This document shows positions 46,201 to 54,185 of a stretch of DNA of 64,000 nt, piece by piece. Under the pieces are notes generated by a model that was not told the DNA's origin, made no database searches, and saw only the letters and a program-made list of their open reading frames with translations. The stretch spans positions 1 to 64,000 of IMG/VR virus record IMGVR_UViG_3300043436_005236. One strand, given 5' to 3'. Positions within the stretch are counted from its first letter, which is position 1. Each line of letters opens with the position of its first letter. Source of the stretch: a virus. The translations under genes and the position numbers were made by a program.

Positions 46201-47995
46201 CACTCATGACTTTAACAAATTCTGCTTTTAGCCAACTAAAGAAACCACCTTTTGATTCTTTTGCTTCTTCACCACCTTCTTTTTTATCGGTAAATAAAGA
46301 GGAAATAAGATCAATACCTAAATTAACAGCACTGCCTACACCTGATGGGTCAAGAGAGAGAAAACCTTGACCTAGCTTTAGCAAGCCTGTGCCCCAGTTA
46401 CTTTCCTTAAACGCTGTATAAGCATCACCAAAATAGAAAAGAGAGCCGACAAGAGGTACATAGCGTAAGATAGGTGCGATATACTTCATAAACCCATCAG
46501 CAAGATCTGAAAAGAATCCACCTGAGAAAGGTTTTACGCCTTCTTTTTGTTTTTGTGCTTGATCTTCCTGCATATCAGAGATTAACAAGAACCCATCTAT
46601 TGCCATACTCAATCCTGAGCCTAATCCACCAGTGAAGATACCAGCAATATCCAATAATCCAGAAAGCAATTCTAAAGTACCTTTAAAGATCTCGCCCTTT
46701 TTAAATCTTGCTATAGCAAAGCCAATATTAAAAAAGCCACCTATTACGGGTATAAACTTCGCTTTGCTCATAGCAGCTTTAAGGAATGGAGAGTTTTTAA
46801 ATCCCGTTGTAATTGTCTTTATAAGCCCGCCTTCACCGCCGATTTTAAAAGCATCCTTAACAGTTTCACCTATACCTCCAAATAATGATTTAGCTAACTC
46901 TACCGCAGAATCTATGACCATAGCTGGTAGACTTTTTTTTGCGTCACCTGCTATATCAGCCACACCTTCTGCCTTTTTAAGCCAACCTATATTGGAAATC
47001 CTATCGACCGTGTTTTTCCACCAGTCTCTTACAGCAGCTACACGCTCACCAAGCTTTGTATATTGCGTATCATCTACCCACTGACCATCCACTTTTATAG
47101 CCTTAACATCAATAAAAAGGCTATTGTACCACTGACTAATACGCTTTGCAGCTTGTTGCAATCTAGTTGCTGATTTATCTGGAGTGCTATCAGGCAGCTT
47201 TTCATATAAAATAGCGTCTAAAGATTTTGACCACCACCCCTTAACTCTATCGAGTGCTTGGCCTAATTTCGTACGCATACGCGGACCCTCAACTCCCTCA
47301 GGTAACTTTTCGAAAAATAAATCATCTAAAAACTTACTCCACTTCGATTTGACAGCATCAATAGCACTTAACCATTTTTGCTTTAATTCACCAAAAAGCT
47401 CCGCTGTTTTAGGAAATCTAGCTTTAAGATCATCTAAAAACTTAGATAGTTCGAATCCTTTAAAAAATGCCTTAACTCCTTTAAAAGCATCGACAATATC
47501 ATCGAAATACTTACCGAAAGATGTAAAGACATCCTTGACAACATCAATCCACTTACCAATTTTAAAAGCTGCTTTAATTAAAAAGCGACCAACACCGCCT
47601 AAAGTATCGAATAATGCATATGCAGCAGTTGCTATACCGCCTAGAAGAGCTAACCACTTAAGCCAGTCTGGTAGATTAAAAAGATTCAGTCCCATTTTAT
47701 CGCCTGGTTTTGGCGCTGCTGGTATACCACTACCGCTACCAGCAGTAGGTCTAGCTGCTTGTTCTGCTTTAAGTCGTCCCGCCTCTGGACCCTTCTTAAA
47801 AATACCTACCTGTAATACTTGGCCAAAAATAGTAGCAATTTGCGTTACACGCTTAACTTCAGGGTCCGTTAGACGGTCTAATTCACGCTCATCATCTTTA
47901 ATAACTCCTTTTTTATCTGGTTTTGGGACACCTTTATCCTCATCACGCAGTTGAAAGAGCATTAATGCTTTGCTTACTGAATCACTTATTTCCAC
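43220..47995 (-). CDS. tape measure protein with GH108-like muramidase and VanY-like carboxypeptidase domains
   Basis: 1591 residues starting at GTG (47995); an ATG 4 bases earlier is out of frame. Residues about 110-730 are helical and hydrophobic, with one TM-like segment (LKWLALLGGIATAAYALF) and three repeats of a PVIG...FKKGEIF/F..G.WG.G...LL module (about 425-700). Residues about 845-948 hold three copies of MGWNTVEEYKNSGWKQNP and about 750 a degenerate one. Around 1015-1190 a GH108-like lysozyme domain is seen (FRKEAQLKGG, DGGGAFEVAGI, DIVHNRGEGGLRSILQRATG). Residues about 1270-1395 form a VanY/M15 domain (SGYRTYEQQ, GTSNHGFGFALDIN, FEPWHIEP) with intact His, Asp and His. It measures tail length and carries tools to open the cell wall. 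Confidence 0.85.
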   Translation of the reverse strand: MEISDSVSKALMLFQLRDEDKGVPKPDKKGVIKDDERELDRLTDPEVKRVTQIATIFGQVLQVGIFKKGPEAGRLKAEQAARPTAGSGSGIPAAPKPGDKMGLNLFNLPDWLKWLALLGGIATAAYALFDTLGGVGRFLIKAAFKIGKWIDVVKDVFTSFGKYFDDIVDAFKGVKAFFKGFELSKFLDDLKARFPKTAELFGELKQKWLSAIDAVKSKWSKFLDDLFFEKLPEGVEGPRMRTKLGQALDRVKGWWSKSLDAILYEKLPDSTPDKSATRLQQAAKRISQWYNSLFIDVKAIKVDGQWVDDTQYTKLGERVAAVRDWWKNTVDRISNIGWLKKAEGVADIAGDAKKSLPAMVIDSAVELAKSLFGGIGETVKDAFKIGGEGGLIKTITTGFKNSPFLKAAMSKAKFIPVIGGFFNIGFAIARFKKGEIFKGTLELLSGLLDIAGIFTGGLGSGLSMAIDGFLLISDMQEDQAQKQKEGVKPFSGGFFSDLADGFMKYIAPILRYVPLVGSLFYFGDAYTAFKESNWGTGLLKLGQGFLSLDPSGVGSAVNLGIDLISSLFTDKKEGGEEAKESKGGFFSWLKAEFVKVMSDREKLRTMPVIGSLIYGADAWDAFKAGQWGKGFGLLGRALLGIVPGLNLGIDFIMSFFDDNKVEEPAEIKSNGGFIDMVKNGFDVVVKKVTEWVELIQKWVADKIKAVGDLVPSFLKPDEKEYTEEAKQNAKKYGWGEDVKGYEDSGWKSKEEYERIKQQSSPQAQAATPAATPPPLTATTQVSTPPAQPVQAATPAATIAPTEMRAPATQSPNRGRGAAAAEAAKRAEETLPVQTQAVTPATGQTETERRAKEMGWNTVEEYKNSGWKQNPAVSKGIKDSTTTVLQNAKAMGWNTVEEYKNSGWKQNPAVVKGAESAEDPVLLRNAKAMGWNTVEEYKNSGWKQNPAIIAGAAQAAAPAATISPEVQAPGMQAALAMPTTSGSPLFQAYQASAPAASTTPSSPMPIGSSAMESIADFTFRKEAQLKGGKLAVYKPPAGDGGGAFEVAGITARYQPKEAAELKALVEAGRHQEAESKAKLFFAKRAEPFIKHTNRAGIQLQLTDIVHNRGEGGLRSILQRATGMASEKDYQKLIETLNTDPQALEKLHKARVSYEMEVVDRGRASRAKFRQGLMNRFNAAYTASQQIEARGSVPTAPAPAVSVPVAAAAATPAAATPAASSSGPPYTEQSVMPAATPAASGQFQPQSINVPASGGAPVTTTWSGGESNFVINGANMGGLNSEFRRRLESMAAEYKEKTGKKINVSGARSGYRTYEQQVAIAKTARPGYAATPGTSNHGFGFALDINTADANRADSLGLLQKYGLHRPMMSKGLFEPWHIEPVGLNKAALAQYRAKRESGKFSGDQLAFALSGSGSSGPPYTEQSVMPTAIAAATPAAAGIMSSGSSSLGSSTDTGGSLIGAFHGGISSSLNSATTGLQDIFSSTGGTTSMSQPFTSSPSVPAVAMESSSQGLIDSVDKLAGKSEQGSNKQVSVLEEIRNGIAQLNKNIAGLSRGGGSVAQSTVPGIESGIASTRGETDKITSPGIFGGKFSFG
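45159..45449 (-). repeat. three-copy tandem coding repeat in the tape measure protein
   Basis: Three copies (start points 45159, 45273 and 45384 on the plus strand; spacing 114 and 111 nt) encode a 23-residue core MGWNTVEEYKNSGWKQNPA preceded by NAKA or RAKE. A diverged relative (YGWGEDVKGYEDSGWKSKEEY) lies near 45750-45830. Confidence 0.85.
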
Positions 47996-48003
47996 TCATA
48001 TAT

Positions 48004-48741
48004 TTATTCGCTAGTGAGGAAGCTCGCATCAATTGTAAGCTTTGTTCCGTCATCAAATGTCAACAAACTTTGCTCATACTCTTTATATTTAGAAATATAA
48101 TCAACAATCTTATTGTTGAGCATAAGGGGTAGATTTTCAATAATATTCTTCTTTTCGTGCAAGTTAAGAGTTTCAAAGTTAAGAACCAATTCGCCAATTT
48201 TTACTGTCTTTACGAATTTAATAATTTCATATGTAAGCAGAATATTAATAGAATCTTTTACTTTTTTCTCTTCTGTTGATAGCTTAGCGAATTCAAGAAT
48301 GCTTTTTTCAGTAATAGAAGTATCTTTGTCTAGAGTAGGAATATCCAACTCAACAAAAATATTTTTATATTCAATATTTGGATCACCATCATACTCATAA
48401 ACAAACTTAGGCAAACTATCAAGATTATACTCATTATCGTTTATTTTAACGGTCTGTCCGATACTCGAGCGACGTAATTGTGTAAGAATATAATTTCTAT
48501 CATATAACTTAAATTCTAATGTCTTATCAACACTATTCTCCTTAATAATGTTATTGAGCGTCACCGGCGATTTAATACTACCATCAAACCCTTCCATTAC
48601 TGTCTTAATAATCTCTTTATGCTGCTTAACGGAAAACGCTCTGAATTTTGCTTTCTTTTTTGTAGAGGGAATTATAATATCGATAATTTCTCCGTCGTTA
48701 ATTGTTTCGAGTTGCTGAATGAATTGCTTAATATCGCTCAT
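48004..48741 (-). CDS. baseplate hub assembly protein (gp26/gp51 family)
   Basis: 245 residues, near T4 gp51 (249) and gp26 (208). The N-terminus IIDIIIPSTKKKAKFRAFSVKQHKEIIKTVMEG is the family signature: a short strand containing the P.TKK..K.R.F.V..HK..I. motif followed by a helix. The middle (YDRNYILTQLRRSSIGQTV) and the C-terminal helix (NIIENLPLMLNNKIVDYISKYKEYEQ) also fit. In T4 gp51 helps assemble the hub and gp26 is a hub component. It lies directly upstream of the tape measure gene, the expected place. A weak AGATAAATTACAGT leads into the ATG. Confidence 0.7.
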   Translation of the reverse strand: MSDIKQFIQQLETINDGEIIDIIIPSTKKKAKFRAFSVKQHKEIIKTVMEGFDGSIKSPVTLNNIIKENSVDKTLEFKLYDRNYILTQLRRSSIGQTVKINDNEYNLDSLPKFVYEYDGDPNIEYKNIFVELDIPTLDKDTSITEKSILEFAKLSTEEKKVKDSINILLTYEIIKFVKTVKIGELVLNFETLNLHEKKNIIENLPLMLNNKIVDYISKYKEYEQSLLTFDDGTKLTIDASFLTSE

Positions 48742-48774
48742 ACTGTAATTTATCTAATCTTGTTAATTTTTCAA

Positions 48775-49602
48775 CTATCTTTGTTGTCTTTGTTGTTGCT
48801 GTTGTTGCTTATTCTGCTCTTGTATATCTTTATTGTATAAATTAAAGAGTACACGCGTTTCAATCGGTGAAATATCAAAAAATAAACGCGAATCGCCCTT
48901 TACATAGCTAAAAAAATTATACAGCATAGAGTAAAAACTCGCAAGACTACCAGCAAATAAACTACAAACAAATACCATAACACCATTTGAAATAATGTTA
49001 ATATTGTGTTGCTCGATATCAAATGCTTCGTTTTTCTCAATAACAACAAAATCCTGCAACGTTTGTGATATTCTATTAATGTATTCTTTTAGTTTAAAAA
49101 ATATTGTTGGTGGTAATAAAGATAGTATCGTTTCTTGATCTTGCTGCGATGCTTGTGAAAAAATAATAACATTATTTTTATAATGTATCTCCCTTATAAC
49201 GCGATTAAAAATATCGTCTGCGGTTTTAAAAAATAGAGTATTGGGGAGACCTACTTTAATTTTAAAATCACCGTCTTCAACGGTAGCTAGAAAATCTTCA
49301 TACATATTTTCTATTTTTTCGAGTATTGACTTTATATCTAAATCAACGCTCCGCTTTTCTTTAGTAGTAAAAGTTATACTACCACTAACAAACATCATTC
49401 GATAAAATATCACTAGATAAAAACGATCAATAATATCAAGATCCTTATCAATAAACAGTTCTTCTTCAAAAAACAAATTCAAACCTTCCATATCTTGGTT
49501 TTCGGCAAATTTAATAATTTGTAAGTAGTACCTATTCGTAAGTTCCTTTATACGGACCTCTTTACCACTCGGCACCGTAACTTTTAAAGTAAAATCTTTC
49601 AT
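48775..49602 (-). CDS. second gp26/gp51-family hub protein with Gln-rich tail
   Basis: 275 residues. The N-terminus (TLKVTVPSGKEVRIKELTNRYYLQIIKFAENQD) has the same strand-then-helix layout as the downstream gp26/gp51-like gene, but with P.GK..RI instead of P.TKK..KFR. The middle includes IDRFYLVIFYRMMFVSGSI and a long helical region; residues about 205-225 (GVMVFVCSLFAGSLASFYSMLY) are hydrophobic enough to be a membrane or core helix. The C-terminus is a run of Gln (KQQQQQQRQQR), unlike T4. The start overlaps the preceding stop by 4 bases (ATGA). The two adjacent paralogues may correspond to gp26 and gp51. Confidence 0.55.
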   Translation of the reverse strand: MKDFTLKVTVPSGKEVRIKELTNRYYLQIIKFAENQDMEGLNLFFEEELFIDKDLDIIDRFYLVIFYRMMFVSGSITFTTKEKRSVDLDIKSILEKIENMYEDFLATVEDGDFKIKVGLPNTLFFKTADDIFNRVIREIHYKNNVIIFSQASQQDQETILSLLPPTIFFKLKEYINRISQTLQDFVVIEKNEAFDIEQHNINIISNGVMVFVCSLFAGSLASFYSMLYNFFSYVKGDSRLFFDISPIETRVLFNLYNKDIQEQNKQQQQQQRQQR

Positions 49603-50342
49603 TTATTGTAATCTATATCTGTACCTATAGTTTCGTAGTGTGAAAAAGCAAAAGATACGACCTTTTTAATATCACCATCAGTCAGATCACCATAGCTAAT
49701 CTGATCACCAGCAATATTAAATGGCACGGCATTATAGAATTGCATGCGCTTTCTTAATTGAAATGTAGCAGAATCCGCGACAGCTTGTGAATCTTTATCA
49801 CTTTTAATTTGTACTACAGGATTACTTACTCTTGTACGTGTATAAAATCCAATATTAATATGGCATTTTATATCTTCGGATACGTTGCCATCTTCTATTA
49901 ATCCCTTATGTGACGCAGCTAATATCCAAGGACGTAAAAAATAATCAAGCACATCAATATTCGTTTCTGTAAACGTTATATCTAATTTATTAGAGCTAGC
50001 ATAACCAGCGCGTGCACCTGCAAAATAACCAGGTATGAGACCTCCAATAGCATCAACGGGTGAATCAGATATTTGAAAGCTATCACCCGGGAAAGCAATA
50101 TTTGAGGCAAATAAATAACCCGCTCGACCTGATTGATTCATCATTAATTTTTCTACTACAGGCCATGCTGTAACTTCTGATGTACGACGTTCGTATTTTG
50201 TAAGAACCTTATTAATAGCTTTGCCTATAGCTTCGGAAGTGCCTGCGCGTCTTGGCTCAAATTGAATTACCCATAAAAACTTGAGTGGAATATCGTTTCT
50301 CCACTGCGTTTGAAGGTTAATTCTTTCTTCTAACGGGTACAT
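49599..50342 (-). CDS. tail tube-like protein (tube initiator candidate)
   Basis: 247 residues. The segments LKFLWVIQFEP, GYLFASNIAFPGDSF, LDITFTETNIDVLDYFLRPWILAASHKGLI and IKCHINIGFYTRT are in the order seen in gp19-type tail tube folds, where the conserved ITF.E.....YFLRPW helix packs between beta sheets. It lies immediately downstream of the tail tube gene and upstream of the hub genes. I suggest a tube-like initiator, as T4 gp54 is tube-like; a minor tube protein is also possible. GTTAAATATAATAT precedes the ATG; a hairpin terminator lies just upstream at 50358-50392. Confidence 0.55.
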   Translation of the reverse strand: MYPLEERINLQTQWRNDIPLKFLWVIQFEPRRAGTSEAIGKAINKVLTKYERRTSEVTAWPVVEKLMMNQSGRAGYLFASNIAFPGDSFQISDSPVDAIGGLIPGYFAGARAGYASSNKLDITFTETNIDVLDYFLRPWILAASHKGLIEDGNVSEDIKCHINIGFYTRTRVSNPVVQIKSDKDSQAVADSATFQLRKRMQFYNAVPFNIAGDQISYGDLTDGDIKKVVSFAFSHYETIGTDIDYNK

Positions 50343-50356
50343 ATATTATATTTAAC

Positions 50357-50393
50357 AAAACAGCCTGTGAATACAATATTCACAGGCTGTTTG
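50357..50393 (-). terminator. strong rho-independent terminator-like hairpin after the tail tube gene
   Basis: A perfect 16-bp inverted repeat (50358-50373 with 50377-50392) has a 3-base loop. Read on the minus strand the stem is followed by TTTTGTTAAA, a U-rich run. It sits 24 bases after the tail tube stop. It would end or reduce transcription after this abundant virion gene and lower expression of the hub genes downstream. Confidence 0.8.
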
Positions 50394-50416
50394 TAATTAC
50401 GCTTGCTTTTAAAAAA

Positions 50417-50968
50417 TTAAAGCGTGTAAGGATCTACTGTATAATAATGATAAGCAATTGTAACACCAACATCAACAGTATTACCTGTACCAGTAGCAAT
50501 TTGATAGTCAATACTATTAACGTTACGTAATGACGCACCAACTAATTTGTATTGATTCTGTAATGGTTCGAGGTTTTTATCTAATTGAACAAGATTAATA
50601 AAGAAATCACGTCCAGGAGTACCATATACACCTGTTGAAGATCTATCATCAAATGTAAATCTTGAAGCTTGTTCAAAATAGTTTCTTAAATTACTCTCAG
50701 CATCAAGATAGAAGTTAAGAGCGTAGCTATCAGAACCAGGATACGTTGCACCACCAGGTACATTAATATTAAGGCCCATATATGGAACAGCTACGTTAGC
50801 AATGTTTCTTCCAGGCAGCTGTGCAGCTTTGACATAGACAAGGTCTAGATCGCTAAACACAGGCAAGCCTGGTAAATTCATTGATTGAACACGGAAGAGG
50901 AAGTCACGTGAGAAGTCTCCTGTTTCTGCTGCTCTATAAAATTGTTGAATGTTTTGATTAATTGCCAT
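50417..50968 (-). CDS. 19: tail tube protein gp19
   Basis: 183 residues, close to T4 gp19 (163). The family pattern is visible: FLFRVQSMNLPGLPVFSDLDLVYVKAAQLPGRNI, then YPGSDSYALNFYLDAESNLRNYFEQASR, and the late DYQIATGTGNTVDVGVTIAYHYYTVDP. It polymerises around the tape measure to form the inner tube. It is the gene right after the sheath, as in T4, and is followed by a strong hairpin. The ATG follows CTAAATAATTAT. Confidence 0.92.
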   Translation of the reverse strand: MAINQNIQQFYRAAETGDFSRDFLFRVQSMNLPGLPVFSDLDLVYVKAAQLPGRNIANVAVPYMGLNINVPGGATYPGSDSYALNFYLDAESNLRNYFEQASRFTFDDRSSTGVYGTPGRDFFINLVQLDKNLEPLQNQYKLVGASLRNVNSIDYQIATGTGNTVDVGVTIAYHYYTVDPYTL

Positions 50969-51005
50969 ATAATTATTTAGTTAAAGTTGCTTCTTTTCCT
51001 TAAAA

Positions 51006-53567
51006 TTAGCCACCGATAAGTTCTTGGAAGTTAGCATCTGTTCTTGTAGCGTAGAAGTTGACTCTTATGAATTCAGCAGTTCTAACTGGTTTAAGGTAGA
51101 TATCTACAACCAATTCATTATTATCAATAACTTCCGGTGTATTATTACGCTCATCGCAGACGATAAGATAATCATATAGACCATCCGCTACTTTTACTCT
51201 CTCGAAGAACGGCGCAAGAGTGTTAACAACTTGCGTTCTTGTAAAGAGTGTGTTATTTTCGAAAATAAAGAACTTCATTACTGACTTAGTTGCTTTTTCA
51301 AGATATAAGAAGTTTCTTCTTACATTAATACGATCAAACGCACTTGGCTTCTTAAGCAACGTCTTTTGACCGAAGAAAACAATGCCTTGATCAGGGAACG
51401 TTGTAATAGGGTTTAGGCTAACTGTATAAAGATCATCGCGTTGTCTTTGGTTAGGTACAAGTGCAACATCAAGAGCATTTGTTACAATGCCTCTGTTAAA
51501 TCCTGCTGGCGCGCCCCACGGACCGATATCTGCGTCTGTTGAAACCATCTTCGCTGCAGCAAAGCCAGACGATGGAACATATGCGTAAATGCCCGCATTA
51601 TCATCATATACTTTAAAGTAGTTTGCATAAACTGTAGCGTACGATGTATTAGCCATTTCAAATTGGTGTCTCAACGCCCAATAAATATCTACTGAGAAGT
51701 TCTTACTAGGATTATTAATTACCTTACTGTCTTTACCTGAAACAAGAATCTGTCTGATAGGATCAGCAATATAAAGAATATCACCTCTACCACCGTCCTT
51801 AATAGGACCGGCGAAAGTTGCATATTTACTAAAGATAGCGTTATAAGCATCACGCGCACTTGTATCTACTAACTCATTTGAAGTTCTAAGAGCTTCAATA
51901 CCTGGAGTTGTTTTGGTATCGTCGAAGTAAGAGCTCATTGAAGCAGCAGCTGTGTTAGTATAAGTCCAAATCGTACCTAACCCACCTTCAGCAATAATAT
52001 CTATATCGAAAATATCGGAGTTTCTAACTCTATCTAAAGCGCGTTGAAGTTTATTAGGGACATTACCGATTGTTTTTGCTGTTACTTTAGCTGGTCCGTA
52101 TGCACCAAGCGGGAACAATGAATCGGCATAACCAATTTGATACGCAGCTGCAGAAAGCTGTGTTGTATGAATACCAAAAGAGTTAAACGCTGCTGTTTGA
52201 TTATTCTCAATAGTAACATACGCCGATGAGAGAGTGGACCTTGCTGCTTGATAAGCAGTGTTTCTAACTGCTTCAGCGTCCGCACTCAGTGCTACAGAGG
52301 TTAGTGATAGATTGTAAGTTGCTAAAGCGGCAGCAGACGTAGCTGTTGCTATAGTTGAAGCGGCAGCAGACGCAGCTGTTGCTGTAGTAGTAACAGCAGA
52401 AAGCGCTGTTTCGAGTTGTTTTGAAATAATTCTTACTTTATTCTTTGGTGTGCCATCATCATTTAACAATTCACCGTCAAATTGATTTGACATATAAGGA
52501 TTTACCAAAATATCGATATTTCTCGAATTATTTTCAAGATTCTCGAGGAAGAAGTTTATTGCTTCACCACCTCTTTCGTTGCTAATTTTTCTGTTATAGC
52601 CAATAGAGCCGTTAAATCCTTCTTCAAGAATAGCACCAAGAGAACTAGCATCAGTTCCAAATACTGATGATCTAAGCTTAAACAAGCCGAGATTTAAAGT
52701 ATCATTGAAAGAATTATTAGCGATATTATAACCTGTTATTTTTTCTTCCATTATTTGCGAGATAGAATCTACAGCAGGGTTATCGCCAGCGGCTGATGTA
52801 GCAGATAAAGCGAAATCAAGGCGTGATTTCGGTATTGTTACGAAAGATGATAACGGTGTTGTTGAATTTGCAGATTGTGCAACAGTTACAACACTTCTAA
52901 CTGCATCAAAGTTTGTAGCAGGGTTAATATTTGTATTGTCTGCTAGGCCAAGATAATACCCGCCAAAGCGATCATCAATTGTTGTTTGGCCTTTATTTAC
53001 AACAATAATACCTGCACTACCAAGGCTAGAAATAGCTGTAAATGCTGTAGCAGGTGTGTTAGACCAGTCAAATGCTTGACCGTTCATTATCTTTAAATAC
53101 TCATCAGGCGTTACACTAAATTGGGTTGGTTTACCGATGAGATAAGTAGCACCAGATGTACCATTTGTAAACGTTGAGCTACTTCCTGAACCAGTTAACA
53201 CCTCAGACAATGTATTATTTGCTGAAGCGCTTTTAAAAACATTAACAGGGTAAGCAAGAAGACCTACAGATGAACCAAAGCCTTCGCCGCAATCACAACC
53301 ATATGGCAATCTGTTAACTAAGAGTTTCGATTGCGAATCAAGAATTGCTTTTACAGTGTGGAAAAAGTATCTTTCAGCTGCTGATTTCGGCGTACCGTAG
53401 ATACGTTCGAATTCTGTTAAACTTGAAATTCCAAGCACTTCATCAGTAGGTCCTTGATCAGAAAACCCTGTTGTGTAAACTGTTGTGCCTGCTGGTGTAG
53501 GAACTCTCAAAGAGAGATCTCTTTCTTGGATTTCAACCCCCGGTGATTGTATAATGCGTTTAGCCAT
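51006..53567 (-). CDS. 18: tail sheath protein gp18 with an extra Ala-rich helical insertion
   Basis: 853 residues, longer than T4 gp18 (659). The N-terminus (RIIQSPGVEIQERDLSLRV, VYTTGFSDQGPTDEVLGI) and the C-terminal domain (NIRRNFLYLEKATKS-like region, FENNTLFTRTQVVNTLAPFFERV, GLYDYLIVCDERNNTPE, VVDIYLKPVRTAEFI) are typical of contractile sheaths. Residues about 390-480 form an insertion of Ala/Thr/Ser-rich helices (TATAASAAASTIATATSAAAL) with no counterpart in T4 that I recall; it probably projects from the outer face. TATAAATAATTTT precedes the ATG (exact TATAAATA at 53573-53580), in keeping with strong late expression. Confidence 0.95.
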   Translation of the reverse strand: MAKRIIQSPGVEIQERDLSLRVPTPAGTTVYTTGFSDQGPTDEVLGISSLTEFERIYGTPKSAAERYFFHTVKAILDSQSKLLVNRLPYGCDCGEGFGSSVGLLAYPVNVFKSASANNTLSEVLTGSGSSSTFTNGTSGATYLIGKPTQFSVTPDEYLKIMNGQAFDWSNTPATAFTAISSLGSAGIIVVNKGQTTIDDRFGGYYLGLADNTNINPATNFDAVRSVVTVAQSANSTTPLSSFVTIPKSRLDFALSATSAAGDNPAVDSISQIMEEKITGYNIANNSFNDTLNLGLFKLRSSVFGTDASSLGAILEEGFNGSIGYNRKISNERGGEAINFFLENLENNSRNIDILVNPYMSNQFDGELLNDDGTPKNKVRIISKQLETALSAVTTTATAASAAASTIATATSAAALATYNLSLTSVALSADAEAVRNTAYQAARSTLSSAYVTIENNQTAAFNSFGIHTTQLSAAAYQIGYADSLFPLGAYGPAKVTAKTIGNVPNKLQRALDRVRNSDIFDIDIIAEGGLGTIWTYTNTAAASMSSYFDDTKTTPGIEALRTSNELVDTSARDAYNAIFSKYATFAGPIKDGGRGDILYIADPIRQILVSGKDSKVINNPSKNFSVDIYWALRHQFEMANTSYATVYANYFKVYDDNAGIYAYVPSSGFAAAKMVSTDADIGPWGAPAGFNRGIVTNALDVALVPNQRQRDDLYTVSLNPITTFPDQGIVFFGQKTLLKKPSAFDRINVRRNFLYLEKATKSVMKFFIFENNTLFTRTQVVNTLAPFFERVKVADGLYDYLIVCDERNNTPEVIDNNELVVDIYLKPVRTAEFIRVNFYATRTDANFQELIGG

Positions 53568-53572
53568 AAAAT

Positions 53573-53580
53573 TATTTATA
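53573..53580 (-). promoter_or_regulatory. T4-type late promoter octamer TATAAATA before the sheath gene
   Basis: Exact TATAAATA on the minus strand 5 bases before the sheath ATG, in the 31-base gap between the tube-like and sheath genes. Confidence 0.55.
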
Positions 53581-53598
53581 GCTAGCTTAATTATTTTT

Positions 53599-54177
53599 TT
53601 AGTAATTTATAAGTTTAGTGTGAAGCTGCGAATAAACAAACGTAAACGATGATTGTATCTCTTCTGCTTCTCTGTAATTATAATTTATACCGCCTAAGAT
53701 AGTGGGAAAAGCACGCTTATATGTAAATTGCACACGCTTGTTATCATATTCATCGAGACCAAAGACTGTTAGATCAGCTTGATAATCTTTAAATCTATCA
53801 TCTGTTATTAAATTGCGCTTATCAAAAGTACCTGTTTTTTCATCGTGAAGTAAATTTAACCAGCTGTATATTACCCAGTAATTATTATAAGAGTTATCTA
53901 CAGTAAAATTTACAGTTACAGGTGGGAAGGGGCTTCTCGAATGAGTAGAATTATATAAAGTACTACCACCGTAGCGTATCTCAAGAGCTGGCACTGTTAG
54001 CTCTGGAACCACGGTACCGTAAATAGAAAATTGAATAGCATCTTGTATTACTGTGCTACTTTTCCTATCTGTATGTGTATTAATTTTTTGTAAAGCAGGT
54101 GGTAGAGTAAAAACCATCTTAAACTTATCTACACGTGATTTATTAAGTGTAGATTGTTGTAACGCATTAGTAGCCAT
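53599..54177 (-). CDS. second tail tube-like protein between terminase and sheath genes
   Basis: 192 residues from ATG 54177, preferred over an ATG 27 bases earlier because AATAAATATACTT lies right before it and the terminase gene then need not be overlapped. The order of strands (DKFKMVFTLPPALQK, QFSIYGTVVPELTVPALEIRYGG, FPPVTVNFTVDNSYNNYWVIYSWLNLLHD, ADLTVFGLDEYDNKRVQFTYKRAFPTILG, SSFTFVYSQLHTKL) follows the tail tube plan. T4 has no gene here between gp17 and gp18, so this is an accessory tube-like protein, perhaps forming the tube end at the neck or baseplate. Confidence 0.65.
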   Translation of the reverse strand: MATNALQQSTLNKSRVDKFKMVFTLPPALQKINTHTDRKSSTVIQDAIQFSIYGTVVPELTVPALEIRYGGSTLYNSTHSRSPFPPVTVNFTVDNSYNNYWVIYSWLNLLHDEKTGTFDKRNLITDDRFKDYQADLTVFGLDEYDNKRVQFTYKRAFPTILGGINYNYREAEEIQSSFTFVYSQLHTKLINY

Positions 54178-54185
54178 AAGTATAT

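Noticed and set aside
47184-47954. 256-residue plus-strand frame
   Set aside because: Opposite the well-supported tape measure gene; no start context or recognisable domain.
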